Below are positions 22,685-28,780 of a stretch of DNA of 64,000 nt, one piece after another (the stretch's first letter is position 1; every line of letters begins with the position of its first letter). Under the pieces are notes generated by a model. The model was not told the origin of the DNA, made no database searches, and worked only from the letters and a program-made list of their open reading frames with translations. Origin of the DNA: Andrena cerasifolii (lineage: Eukaryota; Arthropoda; Insecta; Hymenoptera; Andrenidae); NCBI RefSeq assembly GCF_050908995.1, contig NC_135130.1, forward strand, positions 3,775,001 through 3,839,000, in the 5' to 3' direction. The translations under genes and the position numbers were made by a program.

Positions 22685-23430
22685 TAAGTATAATATATTC
22701 ACCACTATTTAATAACTTTTTTTATATATATATATCTGTCTTACTTATTTATTAATATTACACTTACATTAATATAATAAAAATATAGTGTATGTTACCA
22801 TTTGTTTAAAAAATATATTTCTTTAAATATATATATCTGTCTTACTTATTTATTAATATTACACTTACATTAATATAATAAAAATACAGTTTATGTTACC
22901 ATTTCTTTAAAAAAAAGTTATTAAATAGTGGTGAATACCCTCTACGGATTGTTCCTACTCAATGACGTCTGCAATTTCAACCCCGTTCGAAAACAGCAGT
23001 TCATCCCCATGTTAGATCAAGCATTCTCGGACCTTGAGTTTTAAATCGCAGCAGTAAACACTGTGTAAATAAGAAAGAAGGTTAATCGCTCACCGATATT
23101 AACGATCCTTATTCCCTCGTCGTCCAGAAACTTCAAAGCTACCGACACATTCTCCAGCTTCTGAGATCTGAAGATGGGCTTCTTATTGTGTTTCGGCAGT
23201 TGCTTCTGGGAGAGCACCTCGATCAAATCGATCAATCTAAGGCCATCCGACAAATCGCACCCCAAATCGGCAATCTGTTTGCCGGCTGCTTTTAATTTTT
23301 CGCTGGCCCACCTAGTGAACGTGTTCTGCTGCAGTAGCTTCCACTGTTGATCGTCGAGCAATTCTTCTCCAAGCCCGATGAGCTTCTCCATCGCCTCTTC
23401 GCACTCGACTGTCTTATCCGTCGCGCACAT
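4427..23430 (-). CDS. cher: Filamin, 16 coding exons, rod-2-less form (whole gene model)
   Basis: Filamins crosslink F-actin and anchor membrane and signalling proteins to the cortex. Joined exons: 23430-23094, 20724-20384, 20307-20180, 18261-18123, 16916-16632, 15639-15323, 15012-14586, 14288-14073, 12929-12542, 12038-11694, 11467-10863, 10212-9914, 9552-9414, 8860-8668, 5057-4866, 4611-4427. They total 4536 nt (1511 aa plus TAA). All phases agree and every intron is GT-AG except intron 2 (GC-AG). Layout: CH1 about 30-130, CH2 about 150-255, eleven Ig-like filamin repeats about 268-1322, a linker 1323-1410, and the C-terminal repeat about 1417-1511. Human filamin A (about 2650 aa) and fly FLN240 (about 2200 aa) are much longer; the missing part corresponds to repeats 16-23. 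The symbol rests on recognised similarity to filamin A and cheerio, not on a search. The start codon is provisional. Confidence 0.9.
4866..5057 (-). CDS. cher: Filamin exon 15: hinge-2-like linker and start of last repeat
   Basis: Residues 1387-1450. A Ser/Thr/Gln-rich linker (ERSAQGTSSTAVETVQ) is followed by SDASKVTSEGMGLKKANIG and FTVNASDAG, the opening of repeat 24 (vertebrate DASKVVAKGLGLSKAYVGQ). Phase 1 at both ends, so it accepts exon 14 in frame. Acceptor gatttag has a weak pyrimidine tract, donor GTGGAG. Below ORF-list size; found from the family motif. Confidence 0.85.
6291..6715. mobile_element. Foldback element in filamin intron
   Basis: Two arms of about 172 bp (6291-6463 and 6544-6715) are imperfect inverted repeats; outer ends gggatgatcccgaacccg and its partner cgggttcgggatgttccc. 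A short AT-rich loop separates them. The arms share their plan (cccgaacccgaaaattc end, a CCCCC-GGGGG turn near the base) with the foldback at 13154-14048. Confidence 0.8.
7454..7854. mobile_element. 401-bp inverted-repeat transposon (MITE)
   Basis: Ends CCAGGACCGT and ACGGCCCTGG, with subterminal GGCGCAA/TTGCGCC pairing, flanked by CGGTAA at 7448-7453 and 7855-7860, a target duplication. No coding capacity. hAT-like ends are suggested but not certain. Confidence 0.78.
8668..8860 (-). CDS. cher: Filamin exon 14: hinge-like linker, stub of repeat 16
   Basis: Residues 1323-1386. A basic, polar stretch (EYREHSTHRSHRAGRSRQKK) is followed by a Ser/Thr-rich segment and then MEKFEVIRLNNIPLSLPSGT, which resembles the first strands of repeat 16 in long filamins. 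It is not a complete Ig fold. Acceptor ttgcag, strong donor GTAAGT, exit phase 1. In a normal filamin the next exon would continue repeat 16; here the next recognisable exon is the repeat-24 linker at 5057. Confidence 0.75.
9414..9552 (-). CDS. cher: Filamin exon 13: end of repeat 15-like
   Basis: Residues 1276-1322. EVADIDIEDNGDGTVSIYYT and YTVSIKFGGLPVPEG align with the second half of vertebrate repeat 15. The usual SPF motif of the last strand is replaced by EGCYTF, so this repeat ends atypically just before the hinge. Acceptor tttttag, donor GTAAGT. Confidence 0.88.
9914..10212 (-). CDS. cher: Filamin exon 12: end of repeat 14-like, start of repeat 15-like
   Basis: Residues 1177-1275. 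VEIEDLGDGKYKATYLPDDC and VRVKYGGADVLNCPINVQ close the 14-like repeat. KAEKCKIKEGIQQTLAEGEE and ITVDTENAGCGAVTCCIRST open the 15-like repeat (vertebrate counterpart TVDTKAAGKGKVTCTVCTP). Acceptor tttgcag, donor GTAAGC, exit phase 2. Confidence 0.9.
10429..10670. mobile_element. Foldback element in filamin intron
   Basis: Left arm 10429-10519 and right arm 10587-10670 pair through gagtccaaacacgacataaa / tttatgtcatgtttggactc and flanking sequence. It lies between exons 11 and 12. Confidence 0.75.
10863..11467 (-). CDS. cher: Filamin exon 11: repeat 9/12-like, repeat 13-like, start of 14-like
   Basis: Largest coding exon (605 bp, residues 975-1176). GGNGGLDLSMEGPGEVKVAC with YVPTKPGDCQVSIKFA and IPGSPFRISV finishes a repeat 9/12-like unit. 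VSAYGPGLEVVRVNVPAKF to IPGSPFKPKVLP is a whole repeat 13-like unit. FPVDFIVDTSKAGYGYLEIQV opens the 14-like unit. The true acceptor is attttag before 11467; the ORF upstream of it is intron. Donor GTAAGT, phase 0. Confidence 0.92.
11694..12038 (-). CDS. cher: Filamin exon 10: repeat 8-like and start of next repeat
   Basis: Residues 860-974. VNRETEFTIDAGG, VICTINTPSGGRIEKLVVPG, IYIPCEEGCYTIDILYHD and VPGSPFSVNV complete one repeat. DPTKCRAYGPGLKQGYVNKH and FVVETK begin the next. Acceptor ttttag, donor GTAGAG, exit phase 1. Confidence 0.9.
12315..12425. mobile_element. Fragment of the 13.2-14.0 kb foldback family
   Basis: Carries the cggagacctctttgcgattc and gggtcagagccgagcgc segments found at both ends of the element at 13154-14048. 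A single arm end, about 110 bp from the donor of filamin exon 9. Confidence 0.7.
12542..12929 (-). CDS. cher: Filamin exon 9: end of repeat 5, repeat 6, start of repeat 8-like
   Basis: Residues 731-859. NYGGVATKESPYRLQV ends repeat 5. VLAYGPGLENGVKS and YFNVDCSEAGPGELRVSVE through CPIQVNV form repeat 6. DVSKIKVHGLAR matches the start of vertebrate repeat 8 (SKIKVSGLGE), so a repeat 7 equivalent is missing, as expected for shorter invertebrate rods. Acceptor cctgtag, donor GTAAGT, exit phase 1. Confidence 0.9.
13154..14048. mobile_element. 0.9-kb foldback element in filamin intron 8
   Basis: Long arms (about 13154-13525 and 13715-14048) are inverted copies containing cgtacgattgtagagcatgt, aaacactccgagggggtgaa and gtaacggtgcgaggtagaag. 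The arms open frames of 60-116 codons on both strands that mirror each other, not genes. The left end is 225 bp from exon 9 and the right end about 25 bp from exon 8. Confidence 0.85.
14073..14288 (-). CDS. cher: Filamin exon 8: most of repeat 5
   Basis: Exactly 72 codons (residues 659-730), phase 0 at both ends. VEVYGPGVQAKCV, EFTVDVRKAGQAALEVAVQD and QCQYTPTDGSQHVVMV are the A-to-F strands of repeat 5. Acceptor attttcag, donor GTGAGA. The right end of a 0.9-kb foldback element lies only about 25 bp downstream of the donor (its outer edge is near 14048). Confidence 0.9.
14586..15012 (-). CDS. cher: Filamin exon 7: end of repeat 3, repeat 4, start of repeat 5
   Basis: Residues 516-658. YECHYTPMKEGRHVVTITYGG closes repeat 3. 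RAFGSGLYGGVVGYPAKFTV through DVPKSPYVVKILP is a whole repeat 4, including the GPSKAKINC strand. GAFDPDK leads into repeat 5. Acceptor ttcccag, donor GTTCGC, exit phase 0. Confidence 0.9.
15323..15639 (-). CDS. cher: Filamin exon 6: end of repeat 2, start of repeat 3
   Basis: Residues 411-515. WRCEYTSPATGLHFVNVSFAG and IPGSPHSVNV end repeat 2. AKKCRAYGRGLLPNRVRVQ and FVIVTKGAG begin repeat 3; the RAxGRGLxPxxVRV pattern is specific to this repeat in filamins. Acceptor ttatag, donor GTAAGT, exit phase 2. Confidence 0.9.
16632..16916 (-). CDS. cher: Filamin exon 5: end of repeat 1, start of repeat 2
   Basis: Exactly 95 codons (residues 316-410), phase 0 at both ends. YTVSYTPQNRGPHRIKILFAG and IPKSPYVVNV close repeat 1. 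DSKKVTVSGPGIQSEG and FFDIFTKDAGLG open repeat 2. Acceptor attaaag, donor GTAAGA. Confidence 0.9.
17354..17797. mobile_element. 444-bp CAGGGCTG inverted-repeat transposon
   Basis: Ends CAGGGCTGCGCAAGGAG and CTCCTTGCGCAGCCCTG, flanked by CCATACAAT and CCATACATT. hAT-like termini. Contains a perfect hairpin at its centre. Located between filamin exons 4 and 5. Confidence 0.85.
17538..17601. repeat. Perfect 27-bp-arm hairpin inside the transposon
   Basis: Arms 17538-17564 and 17575-17601 are exact reverse complements (cgggttagcttcggaagcat...), with a 10-nt loop. The surrounding transposon arms are much less well matched. Confidence 0.9.
18123..18261 (-). CDS. cher: Filamin exon 4: first half of repeat 1
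   Basis: Encodes residues 269-315, with VRVYGTGIEPSG and FTVKTFSAGKGNVDVIVEEP, the opening strands of filamin repeat 1. Acceptor gcgtag, donor GTAAGT. An uninterrupted copy of identical length (139 bp) lies on the plus strand at 26433-26571. Confidence 0.88.
18262..20179 (-). other. Filamin intron 3
   Basis: Besides the 135-bp array it contains unrecognised unique DNA. A tccgccactata motif at 19489-19500 follows the array and resembles a DNA-transposon terminus. The corresponding intron of the inverted copy lacks the array, as far as I can see. Confidence 0.6.
18502..19445. repeat. Seven-copy 135-bp tandem array in filamin intron
   Basis: Unit starts recur at about 18502, 18637, 18772, 18907, 19042, 19174 and 19310, a 132-136 bp period. 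Each has aaatagtaacacaacttaaa, ttgcatacgccatacagtaa, attaaaaggccattaatatt and gtataaggaggctcacttc. Differences between units are a few substitutions and one 3-bp loss. No coding capacity. Confidence 0.93.
20180..20307 (-). CDS. cher: Filamin exon 3: end of CH2 and linker
   Basis: Encodes residues 227-268. LIKPEEMVAPNVDEMSMMTY is the conserved C-terminal helix region of filamin CH2, followed by LSQYHNAELQSGAPLRSRTN leading into repeat 1. It is too short to appear as a long ORF and was found by following the family sequence. Acceptor TATAG, donor GTAAGG, exit phase 2. No copy of this exon is seen in the upstream duplication. Confidence 0.87.
20308..20383 (-). other. 76-bp GC-AG intron of filamin
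   Basis: Intron 2 begins GCTCGTG after an exon ending CAG and finishes with a pyrimidine-rich stretch and TATAG. Excising it joins PQ to LIKPEEMV, matching the conserved end of the filamin CH2 domain. Reading through it would add a non-family tail and hit a stop. No GT donor nearby keeps the frame and the conserved residues. The two degenerate copies of the upstream exon carry GTTCGTG at the same place. Confidence 0.82.
20384..20724 (-). CDS. cher: Filamin exon 2: end of CH1 and most of CH2
   Basis: Encodes residues 113-226. It starts in phase 1 after a tttacag acceptor with DSSDIVDGKLKLILGLIWTL, the most conserved filamin/spectrin CH1-CH2 junction. It continues through the ERLMQWIQSKLP and VDAVAPGLCPDW motifs of CH2 and ends at LNVPQ. 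The following intron donor is CAG|GC rather than GT. The family sequence continues directly from PQ into the next exon (LIKPEEM), so this boundary is the one that preserves the protein. Two dead copies of this exon lie at 25336-25667 (+) and 27188-27510 (-). Confidence 0.9.
20930..22350. repeat. Degenerate long inverted repeat in filamin intron 1
   Basis: 21295-21380 and 22005-22105 are inverted partners (gaccaaaatgagaaatg / catttctcattttggtc-type pairing). Weaker pairing appears outward (ttgtaaaaaaacacgtctgc near 20985 against gtgcgaacgtgttttttta near 22261). The middle (21400-21990) is unpaired. Probably an old foldback or transposon. Confidence 0.5.
22541..22590 (+). mobile_element. Tc1/mariner-like terminus remnant
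   Basis: acagtgctggacaagagtat followed by tggcacagcat resembles the terminal inverted repeat of Tc1-type transposons. No partner end or transposase nearby. Confidence 0.5.
22632..22676. repeat. TA dinucleotide microsatellite
   Basis: About 22 TA units. Confidence 0.95.
22697..22936. mobile_element. 240-bp element with 26-bp inverted ends and internal duplication
   Basis: ATTCACCACTATTTAATAAC at one end and its reverse complement at the other. Between them a segment starting ctgtcttacttatttattaa is present twice (22736 and 22837, 101-bp period). Non-coding, in filamin intron 1. Confidence 0.8.
23094..23430 (-). CDS. cher: Filamin exon 1: N-terminus and most of CH1
   Basis: Encodes residues 1-112. 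After a 29-residue acidic leader comes the CH1 core with WKLLQQNTFTRW, the DLSDGLRLIDLIEVLSQ actin-binding segment and RSQKLENVSVALKFL, all filamin signatures. It ends in phase 1 at a GTGAG donor. The ATG at 23430 has a weak context; the in-frame ATG at 23391 (residue 14) has G at -3 and +4. The frame stays open upstream to about 23557, and a good acceptor (ttgctctgtag) lies just upstream at 23444, so an upstream exon or other isoforms are possible. Confidence 0.88.
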
Positions 23431-23990
23431 ACATTTTATCGGTCGGTTTACTCCTACAGAGCAACATTGGACCGGTAAGCTGAATGGTGGTGGAATTTGC
23501 TCTGTGCGCGTTACGTACTTACTCTGCGCAGTTTCTTCTCCAACATTATCATATAATTACACAGACGAGTGCACACAAATTCACACCTGGCCATCTTGTG
23601 ATCGAGTACCTATATTAAGGTTCTCCTTTGTTAACATTAAGCGATGCCTCCTTCTTAATAGACAATATAAGACGTAATTATACATAACTCATCCATTATT
23701 TTGACAGAGTCCACTGCAGGGCTGGGGTGAGTTACATGGAATGCGTGGAGTAAATATTCCTTACCTGACATTTTCCTGTGTGTGGAGTATTCCACATCCG
23801 CGAATTTGGAACGCATTTTACCATTTTTTACTTTTTTTAGGCTGTTGAAATTTGATCTTTAAATTTCTTTCTCCCCTCCCCCGCAACTCCCCACTCGGGG
23901 AAAATTTGCTCCGCCGATCCTGGTCCACTGTACGCAATATTGAGTAGCATTGCATTGACAAAGTATTAAATCCATAATCGGAATATAATA

Positions 23991-24215
23991 TTTTTTTTTT
24001 TTTTTGAGATTAGGTTGATTGTGGTTTATGTTATTATTTTAAAGTGGGGGATAGGTTTAATGCGATTGGTTTCGGGTTATTATTTTATATTTTATGCGTT
24101 ATTTTTTTCTTTACCATTACTTATTTTTATTCTTTATTCTATATATATTTATAATAGATCAATAATAGTTACTTTAGAGCTTTCTAATATAATTATTTTC
24201 GGATCGGAGCAATAG
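23991..24215 (+). pseudogene. Nuclear mitochondrial insert (NUMT): NADH dehydrogenase subunit 4 fragment
   Basis: A T15 run continues into a frame reading FFFFEIRLIVVYV, LKWGIGLM and GYYFIFYALFFSLPLL, which matches the ND4 core (E-SLIP..., GWGYQPERLQAG, YTLxxSLPLL). The AGG codon reads Ser in the invertebrate mitochondrial code, restoring the conserved E-I-S-L. The strand is T- and G-rich, as expected for an N-strand mitochondrial gene. It is surrounded by filamin-duplication DNA, so it is nuclear. Its exact ends are unclear. Confidence 0.75.
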
Positions 24216-24363
24216 TGTTATTAGTACAAATGAGAACCCAATGGACATGACAATTTCAAAATATTGCGTCGTCTTCGAGAACGCAAGGACATTCGCGTTT
24301 ACTTCTCAAACACCACAGCAGAGCATACGATCGTTTTTATACGTATTTAAGTTATTCCTTATT
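24216..24363. other. Spacer between NUMT and CH1 pseudo-exon
   Basis: 148 bp of DNA not matching filamin, the boundary of the duplication. No feature recognised. Confidence 0.5.
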
Positions 24364-24585
24364 CTAGGTGGGCCAGCGAGAAATTATAAGTAGCCGGCGA
24401 ACACATTGCCGATTTGGAGTGCGATTTGTCGGATGGCCCTAGATTCATCGATTTCATCTAGGTGCTTTCCCAAAAGCAACTGCCGAAACACTGCAAGAAG
24501 CCCATCTCCAGATCCCAGAAGCTGGAGAATGTGTCGGTAGCTTTGAAGATCCTGGACGACGAGGGAGTGAGGATTGTTAATATCG
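24364..24585 (+). pseudogene. Broken inverted copy of filamin CH1 exon
   Basis: Matches filamin exon 1 in the opposite orientation from the RW of FTRWASEKL to its GTGAG donor. It starts abruptly inside the exon, lacking the N-terminus. The frame has at least two stops (after SEKL and before VLSQKQLPKH), yet the donor and the QKLENVSVALK segment survive. The introns of the duplicate are also filamin-like, so this is a DNA-level duplication, not a retrocopy. Confidence 0.9.
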
Positions 24586-24905
24586 GTGAGTGATAATTTT
24601 CTCCCTTATTTAAACAGTGGTTATTGCTACATTTAAAATCCAGAGTCTGATAAACCTTGACCTAACATAGGTCTGAACTGTTGTTTTGGAACGGGGTTGA
24701 AATTGTAGGCGTCAGTGGGTGTGAACAACCTGCAGAGGGTATTCGCCATTATTTAATGAACCTTCACCAGTTTGTAGAACTCGTCAAACCGAATACGCCA
24801 ACGCCCTCTTTTGGGGACACATGCAAGCTAAGAGTTTACGAGATATTAATAATTGAAGTTGAACTATGTGCTGTATTTCCCCAGTTGCCTATGTATATAC
24901 TTAAT

Positions 24906-24970
24906 GAATTTGAAGACACTGGTTTGCGCACGGGTTCGATTCCCGATGGGTTGATTTTTTTTTTTCATTA
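24906..24970 (+). repeat. tRNA-like SINE fragment
   Basis: gaagacactggtttgcgcac directly followed by gggttcgattcccg, a good B-box (GGTTCGATTCC), and a T-rich tract. No acceptor stem or anticodon arm can be folded, so it is not a tRNA. A tRNA-derived SINE end is the likeliest source. Confidence 0.45.
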
Positions 24971-25335
24971 ATGTTATTTATTTGTATGTTTCCATTGTTT
25001 CTACACTGTATATCAGACAAAAGCGTACAACTCGACGTGTAAGCAGTGTGAACATAAAAATATTGTAAATACCCAGTCGGCACTGTACTAATTATGTAGA
25101 ATTAATTTTTCTGGTGTTTGATCCAGAGGGATCAACCCTTCTAACTAAATTTGTTTAAGGATGAAAAGACAGTTTTGGGACATGATGGTTATACACAAAT
25201 TTTATGGGAAGTGTAATGCATATAATGGTTAATAATGATCGCGCATATTTTTTATTATAATTAACTACTTACATTTTTGTACTGTAATGTTCTGTCTGTT
25301 TTTATTTACGCTAAGACTTGAACAATGTTTCGCAG

Positions 25336-25667
25336 ATTCCTCGGACATCGTAGGTGGCAAATTGAATTTGATCCTTGGTTTAATATGGACCTTGATGCTT
25401 AATTACTCCATTTCGACGCCTAAGAGGAAGGAGAAGGACGACGAAAGATATGCACCACCGAAGGAACGATTGATGCAGTGGATCCAGTCAAAACTACCGG
25501 ATCTATTGATTACCAACTTCACTTCTCACTGAATGCACACGGACATGCAGCTGGAGCACTTGTAAATAGATGCTGTTGCACGAAGTGTGTCTCCTGATTG
25601 GAATCCAAAGGATGCACTACAAAACGCTTCTGAAGCAGTGGGTGACGATTAGCTGAATGTACCACAG
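25336..25667 (+). pseudogene. Broken inverted copy of filamin CH2 exon
   Basis: Copy of filamin exon 2 with intact acceptor and KLNLILGLIWTL, RLMQWIQSKLPDLLITNFTS. It then has stops within the VDAVAPGL part, a 9-bp shorter length than the exon, and WLNVPQ preceded by a stop. It ends CACAG|GT, keeping a standard donor. Upstream intron sequence (25223-25320) is also the inverse of the functional intron at 20740-20830. Confidence 0.9.
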
Positions 25668-25694
25668 GTTCGTGTACTTTACCAGTATCCACTT

Positions 25695-26235
25695 CAAACG
25701 AGGGATGGTTTCACCGAAATAAAAGGACACCTGTTTCTTATTTTTCGGTCCCCTAAAACATATCCAAAACCAAAGCAATCGGAGACGAACACTTGAAAAT
25801 TTTATAACTTTGAAGGGTGGTTTCACCCCCCTCCCCCAAGATAAAAACGTGTCGCTATAAAGAAGAACGTATATCTTATTTTTCGGCTCTCTGAAACATA
25901 TACAAAAATCAAAGCAGTCGGAGGCGGACACCTCAGAACCTTTCCTTGACACCAGTATGTTTCGTTCTTGTTAGTTTAGTACTATAAAGTTAAATGTTCT
26001 TATGTGTTAGTCAAGAATGAAGTTATACCTGACTTAATTCACTATAAAAATAAACAGATGGAGCCCTTGAGACTTAATTTGGACTTACACCACTATGATT
26101 CTCAGCCCTCCAATTGAGAAGATTAACTTAAATCACGAACGGACTCTTAGAAGGGAAGGTTTCACATTTCAGGTGTCCGCCTCCGATTGCTTTAGTTTTC
26201 ACAAATGTTTTAGGGGATCAAAAAATAACAAACGC
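25695..26235. mobile_element. Direct and inverted short repeats in the filamin duplicate
   Basis: cttatttttcggtcccctaaa / aaccaaagcaatcggag and cttatttttcggctctctgaa / atcaaagcagtcggaggcgg are direct copies about 140 bp apart. gtgtccgcctccgattgctt at about 26170 is an inverted third copy. Probably a foldback that replaced the region corresponding to filamin exon 3. Confidence 0.65.
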
Positions 26236-26432
26236 GTGTTTTTTATTTTGGCTCGTTTGCATATTTAGAAGTAGAAACCACCCCTTTTAATTAGCATTAA
26301 TAAGAAGTATTCCTACAATTCATTGCATTTCGTTTGGAAAATAAATACTTTTAACGTTTTAATATCATAAGAAGCCGAGTACTTTTTAAACATGATGCTG
26401 ATTCTAATCTTTTATACTAATTTGTTCCGTAG

Positions 26433-26571
26433 GATACGTGCTTATGCCCCTGATATAGCGACAAGCGGTTCGATTGTAGGAGTGACAGCTGATTTCACCT
26501 TAGAAACATTTTCTGTTAGCAAAGGAAATGTCGATGTTATCGTAAAAGAGCCGGACGCAAACGAAATACCT
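26433..26571 (+). pseudogene. Orphan copy of filamin repeat-1 exon
   Basis: Same length (139 bp) as filamin exon 4, frame open, with acceptor ccgtag and donor GTAAGT. Reads RIRAYAPDIATSGSIVG and DFTLETFSVSKGNVDVIVKE, with several replacements at conserved positions (GPG-type turn lost to APD). Intron homology continues to about 26790. Its neighbours in the duplicate are dead, so it is probably a pseudo-exon not yet broken. Confidence 0.8.
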
Positions 26572-26831
26572 GTAAGTTTATCGTTTTGATATACAGTGGC
26601 GGACATATACCTACTTACGAACATACCTATATCTATACTCATCAGTTTTTACAGGTTATAATGTGATATAGGAGGTAAATGAATTCATGTACACGATGAC
26701 TTTTTCACGTGTAGGTATTTATCTATTTTATAAACACAAAGTAATTTTAAATTAATTTAAACATTACAAAAGATAATATTAAAGAACATGTGAAACTGAT
26801 TTAAGTTAATCTTGTTGATTATAGTATAGAA

Positions 26832-27026
26832 CAGGGTTGACTAACTGGTGGCTAGCGAGCCACCGGGGGCTCCCCCGCCTTGACGATCGCAGTCGATTCC
26901 TCCTTCTTTCCTTCACTTTTCGACTGCGATCCTCAGAGTCTGGTAGGTATGGAGGGGAGCCGTTCAGCGTAGCTGCAAGGCGGAGGTGGCCCCTTTGGCT
27001 CGCGAACCACCAGTTGGTCAACCCTA
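26832..27026. mobile_element. 195-bp hAT-type MITE with 8-bp target duplication
   Basis: CAGGGTTGACTAACTGGTGG at the left and CCACCAGTTGGTCAACCCTA at the right, flanked exactly by GTATAGAA (26824-26831 and 27027-27034). The eight-base duplication and CAGGG ends fit hAT. It lies between the repeat-1 pseudo-exon and the third CH2 copy. Confidence 0.92.
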
Positions 27027-27187
27027 GTATAGAAATTTGCGTCATTTTTAAAACTCGATTACCAAACCAATTATGTACAATTTTGCTCAGACATTACGTT
27101 GCCATTGCTACAATATGTTAAACGCATCTAACGCTTTAAAATAGGATCACTTCGCACTTGAAGTGTATGTTGGTAAAGTACACGAAC

Positions 27188-27510
27188 CTGTGACACATTA
27201 AGTCAATGATCAGCCAATTTAATTGCTCCAGAAGATTCCAATCTGAACAATCAGGACAGAGACCTGGTGCAACAGCATCTACAAGTGCGCTAACTACACG
27301 CCCATCATTCCACTGAGAAGTGAAGTTGGTAACCAGTAGATCCGGTAGTTTTGATTGGACCCACTGCATCAATCGTTCTTTCGGTGTTGCATATCTTTCA
27401 CACGTCGTCCGTCCCCTCCCACTTAAGCATCGAAATGGAGTAATGAAGTATCAAGGTCCATATTAAATCGGGGATCAATTTCAATTTGCCATCTACGCTA
27501 TTCGAGGAAT
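27188..27510 (-). pseudogene. Third, directly oriented broken copy of filamin CH2 exon
   Basis: Same orientation as the gene. Retains the acceptor, KLKLIPDLIWTLILHY, SKLPDLLVTNFTSQWNDGR and a GT donor, but has a frameshift after WEGTDDV and deletions in the region corresponding to QDWDAKDALQNASEA. Its upstream intron (27530-27615) matches 20735-20830. It sits next to a repeat-1 copy in the opposite orientation, showing a second rearrangement. Confidence 0.88.
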
Positions 27511-27559
27511 CTGTAAAACATTGTCTAAGTCTTATAGCAAATAAAAACAGACGGAACAT

Positions 27560-28530
27560 TATAGTACGAAAATGTATGTAATTATGATAAAAAATATGCG
27601 CAATCATTATTAACCATTGTGTCCATCGCATTTCCAAATAGACAGTGGCGGATTTAAGGAAAAAGGCCCAGGTGGCAAACGTTGTGGGCGACGCAGCGTC
27701 AACTTTCGACAATTTTTACAAGGCCAATTTTAAAATGCCCATATTTTTGACAATTATACCATGAAGGGGAAGGATAGAACTACATTCTGTTTTTTTTCAG
27801 ATTTTTAAAATCGCGTCCGTTGTTGAAAAACTGCATTTGTTTAAAATAATTGCACAAAAATGGTTAAATAAATTTGTTTCTGAAACTGAAATAATTTTTT
27901 CTTAAAATTTCAATGTCTTTTCTACAAATCGCCGTAAACCTCATCTCCATCCGTTTACTACTTCCATATTTACAATTTTTGGAAAAAAAAAAGTTAGCAC
28001 TTACCTTCAAACAGCTGTAAAATCGACATTTTTCAAAATTGTCAAAAATCCTTCGAGATATGTTTATATATCCCTAAAGGCTACAACATATTCAAATTTC
28101 AGCCACGTCCGAAATGTTAGTCCAAAAAGTGTCTGATTTCGCGTGGAGTGTCCCACTCATATTTCTCCAAATATTCCTGCAACTATTCATTTACACCAAG
28201 TTCAACTAAAATGTATTTATACATTATAAATATTGCTATATGATATGTATAAGCATTAACATTAATGTATCGAACGATTAAACATTGAGAATAAAAGAGA
28301 ATTCATTCGGCGTAGAAAATCATTTATCAAATCCTAGGCCAAATGTTACTAATTGCTTGATATCTCGAGTTCTATCGATCATAGTTAATAATAATTTCTA
28401 CTGGGCGGTTGGTGTAAATGTTGTTAATATTATTTGTCATAGCAATAGCCAGTGGAATGGATATTTTAGCAGAAAATCCATTTTTGCCGAAGAATTCGTT
28501 GGATTTCGCAATTGTAACTAACCGTCGACC
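27560..28530. other. Unannotated DNA with one transposon-like end
   Basis: acagtggcggatttaaggaa at 27644-27663 resembles a DNA-transposon terminus. No partner or ORF recognised. The remainder is AT-rich. Confidence 0.4.
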
Positions 28531-28535
28531 TTGTT

Positions 28536-28780
28536 TTGATCGGGGAACATCTTTTCTCGAAGTCTAAATGGGGAGCTCACGGAGCTCCATGTACTCAGTT
28601 GTCGTCCGTCCTCCGAGCCTGGAGGACTTCCGGGGACCCTGGAGTTGCCGAGCTACCTGGACCTACTGGACTTGCTGAGGACCTGGTCAGGGTTTCATCC
28701 CGGGTCCACCCCCCACCCCTCGAAGCTGCCAAGCCACCTGCAGAGGCGGATTCAGGAGCCTTTCTTTGAGGGGGCGAATT
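28536..28780. other. GC-rich patch, unknown
   Basis: Open in both strands for 65-77 codons with proline/alanine-rich readings typical of GC-rich non-coding DNA. No protein recognised. A G10 homopolymer follows at 28956-28965. Confidence 0.3.

Noticed and set aside
24906..24970. tRNA gene
   Set aside because: Only a T-arm/B-box is present; no matching acceptor stem, D-arm or anticodon stem could be found upstream.
27644..27663. Full DNA transposon beginning with cagtggcgga
   Set aside because: No partner inverted end or target duplication was found, and a similar cagtggcgga string at 26594 is just copied filamin intron.
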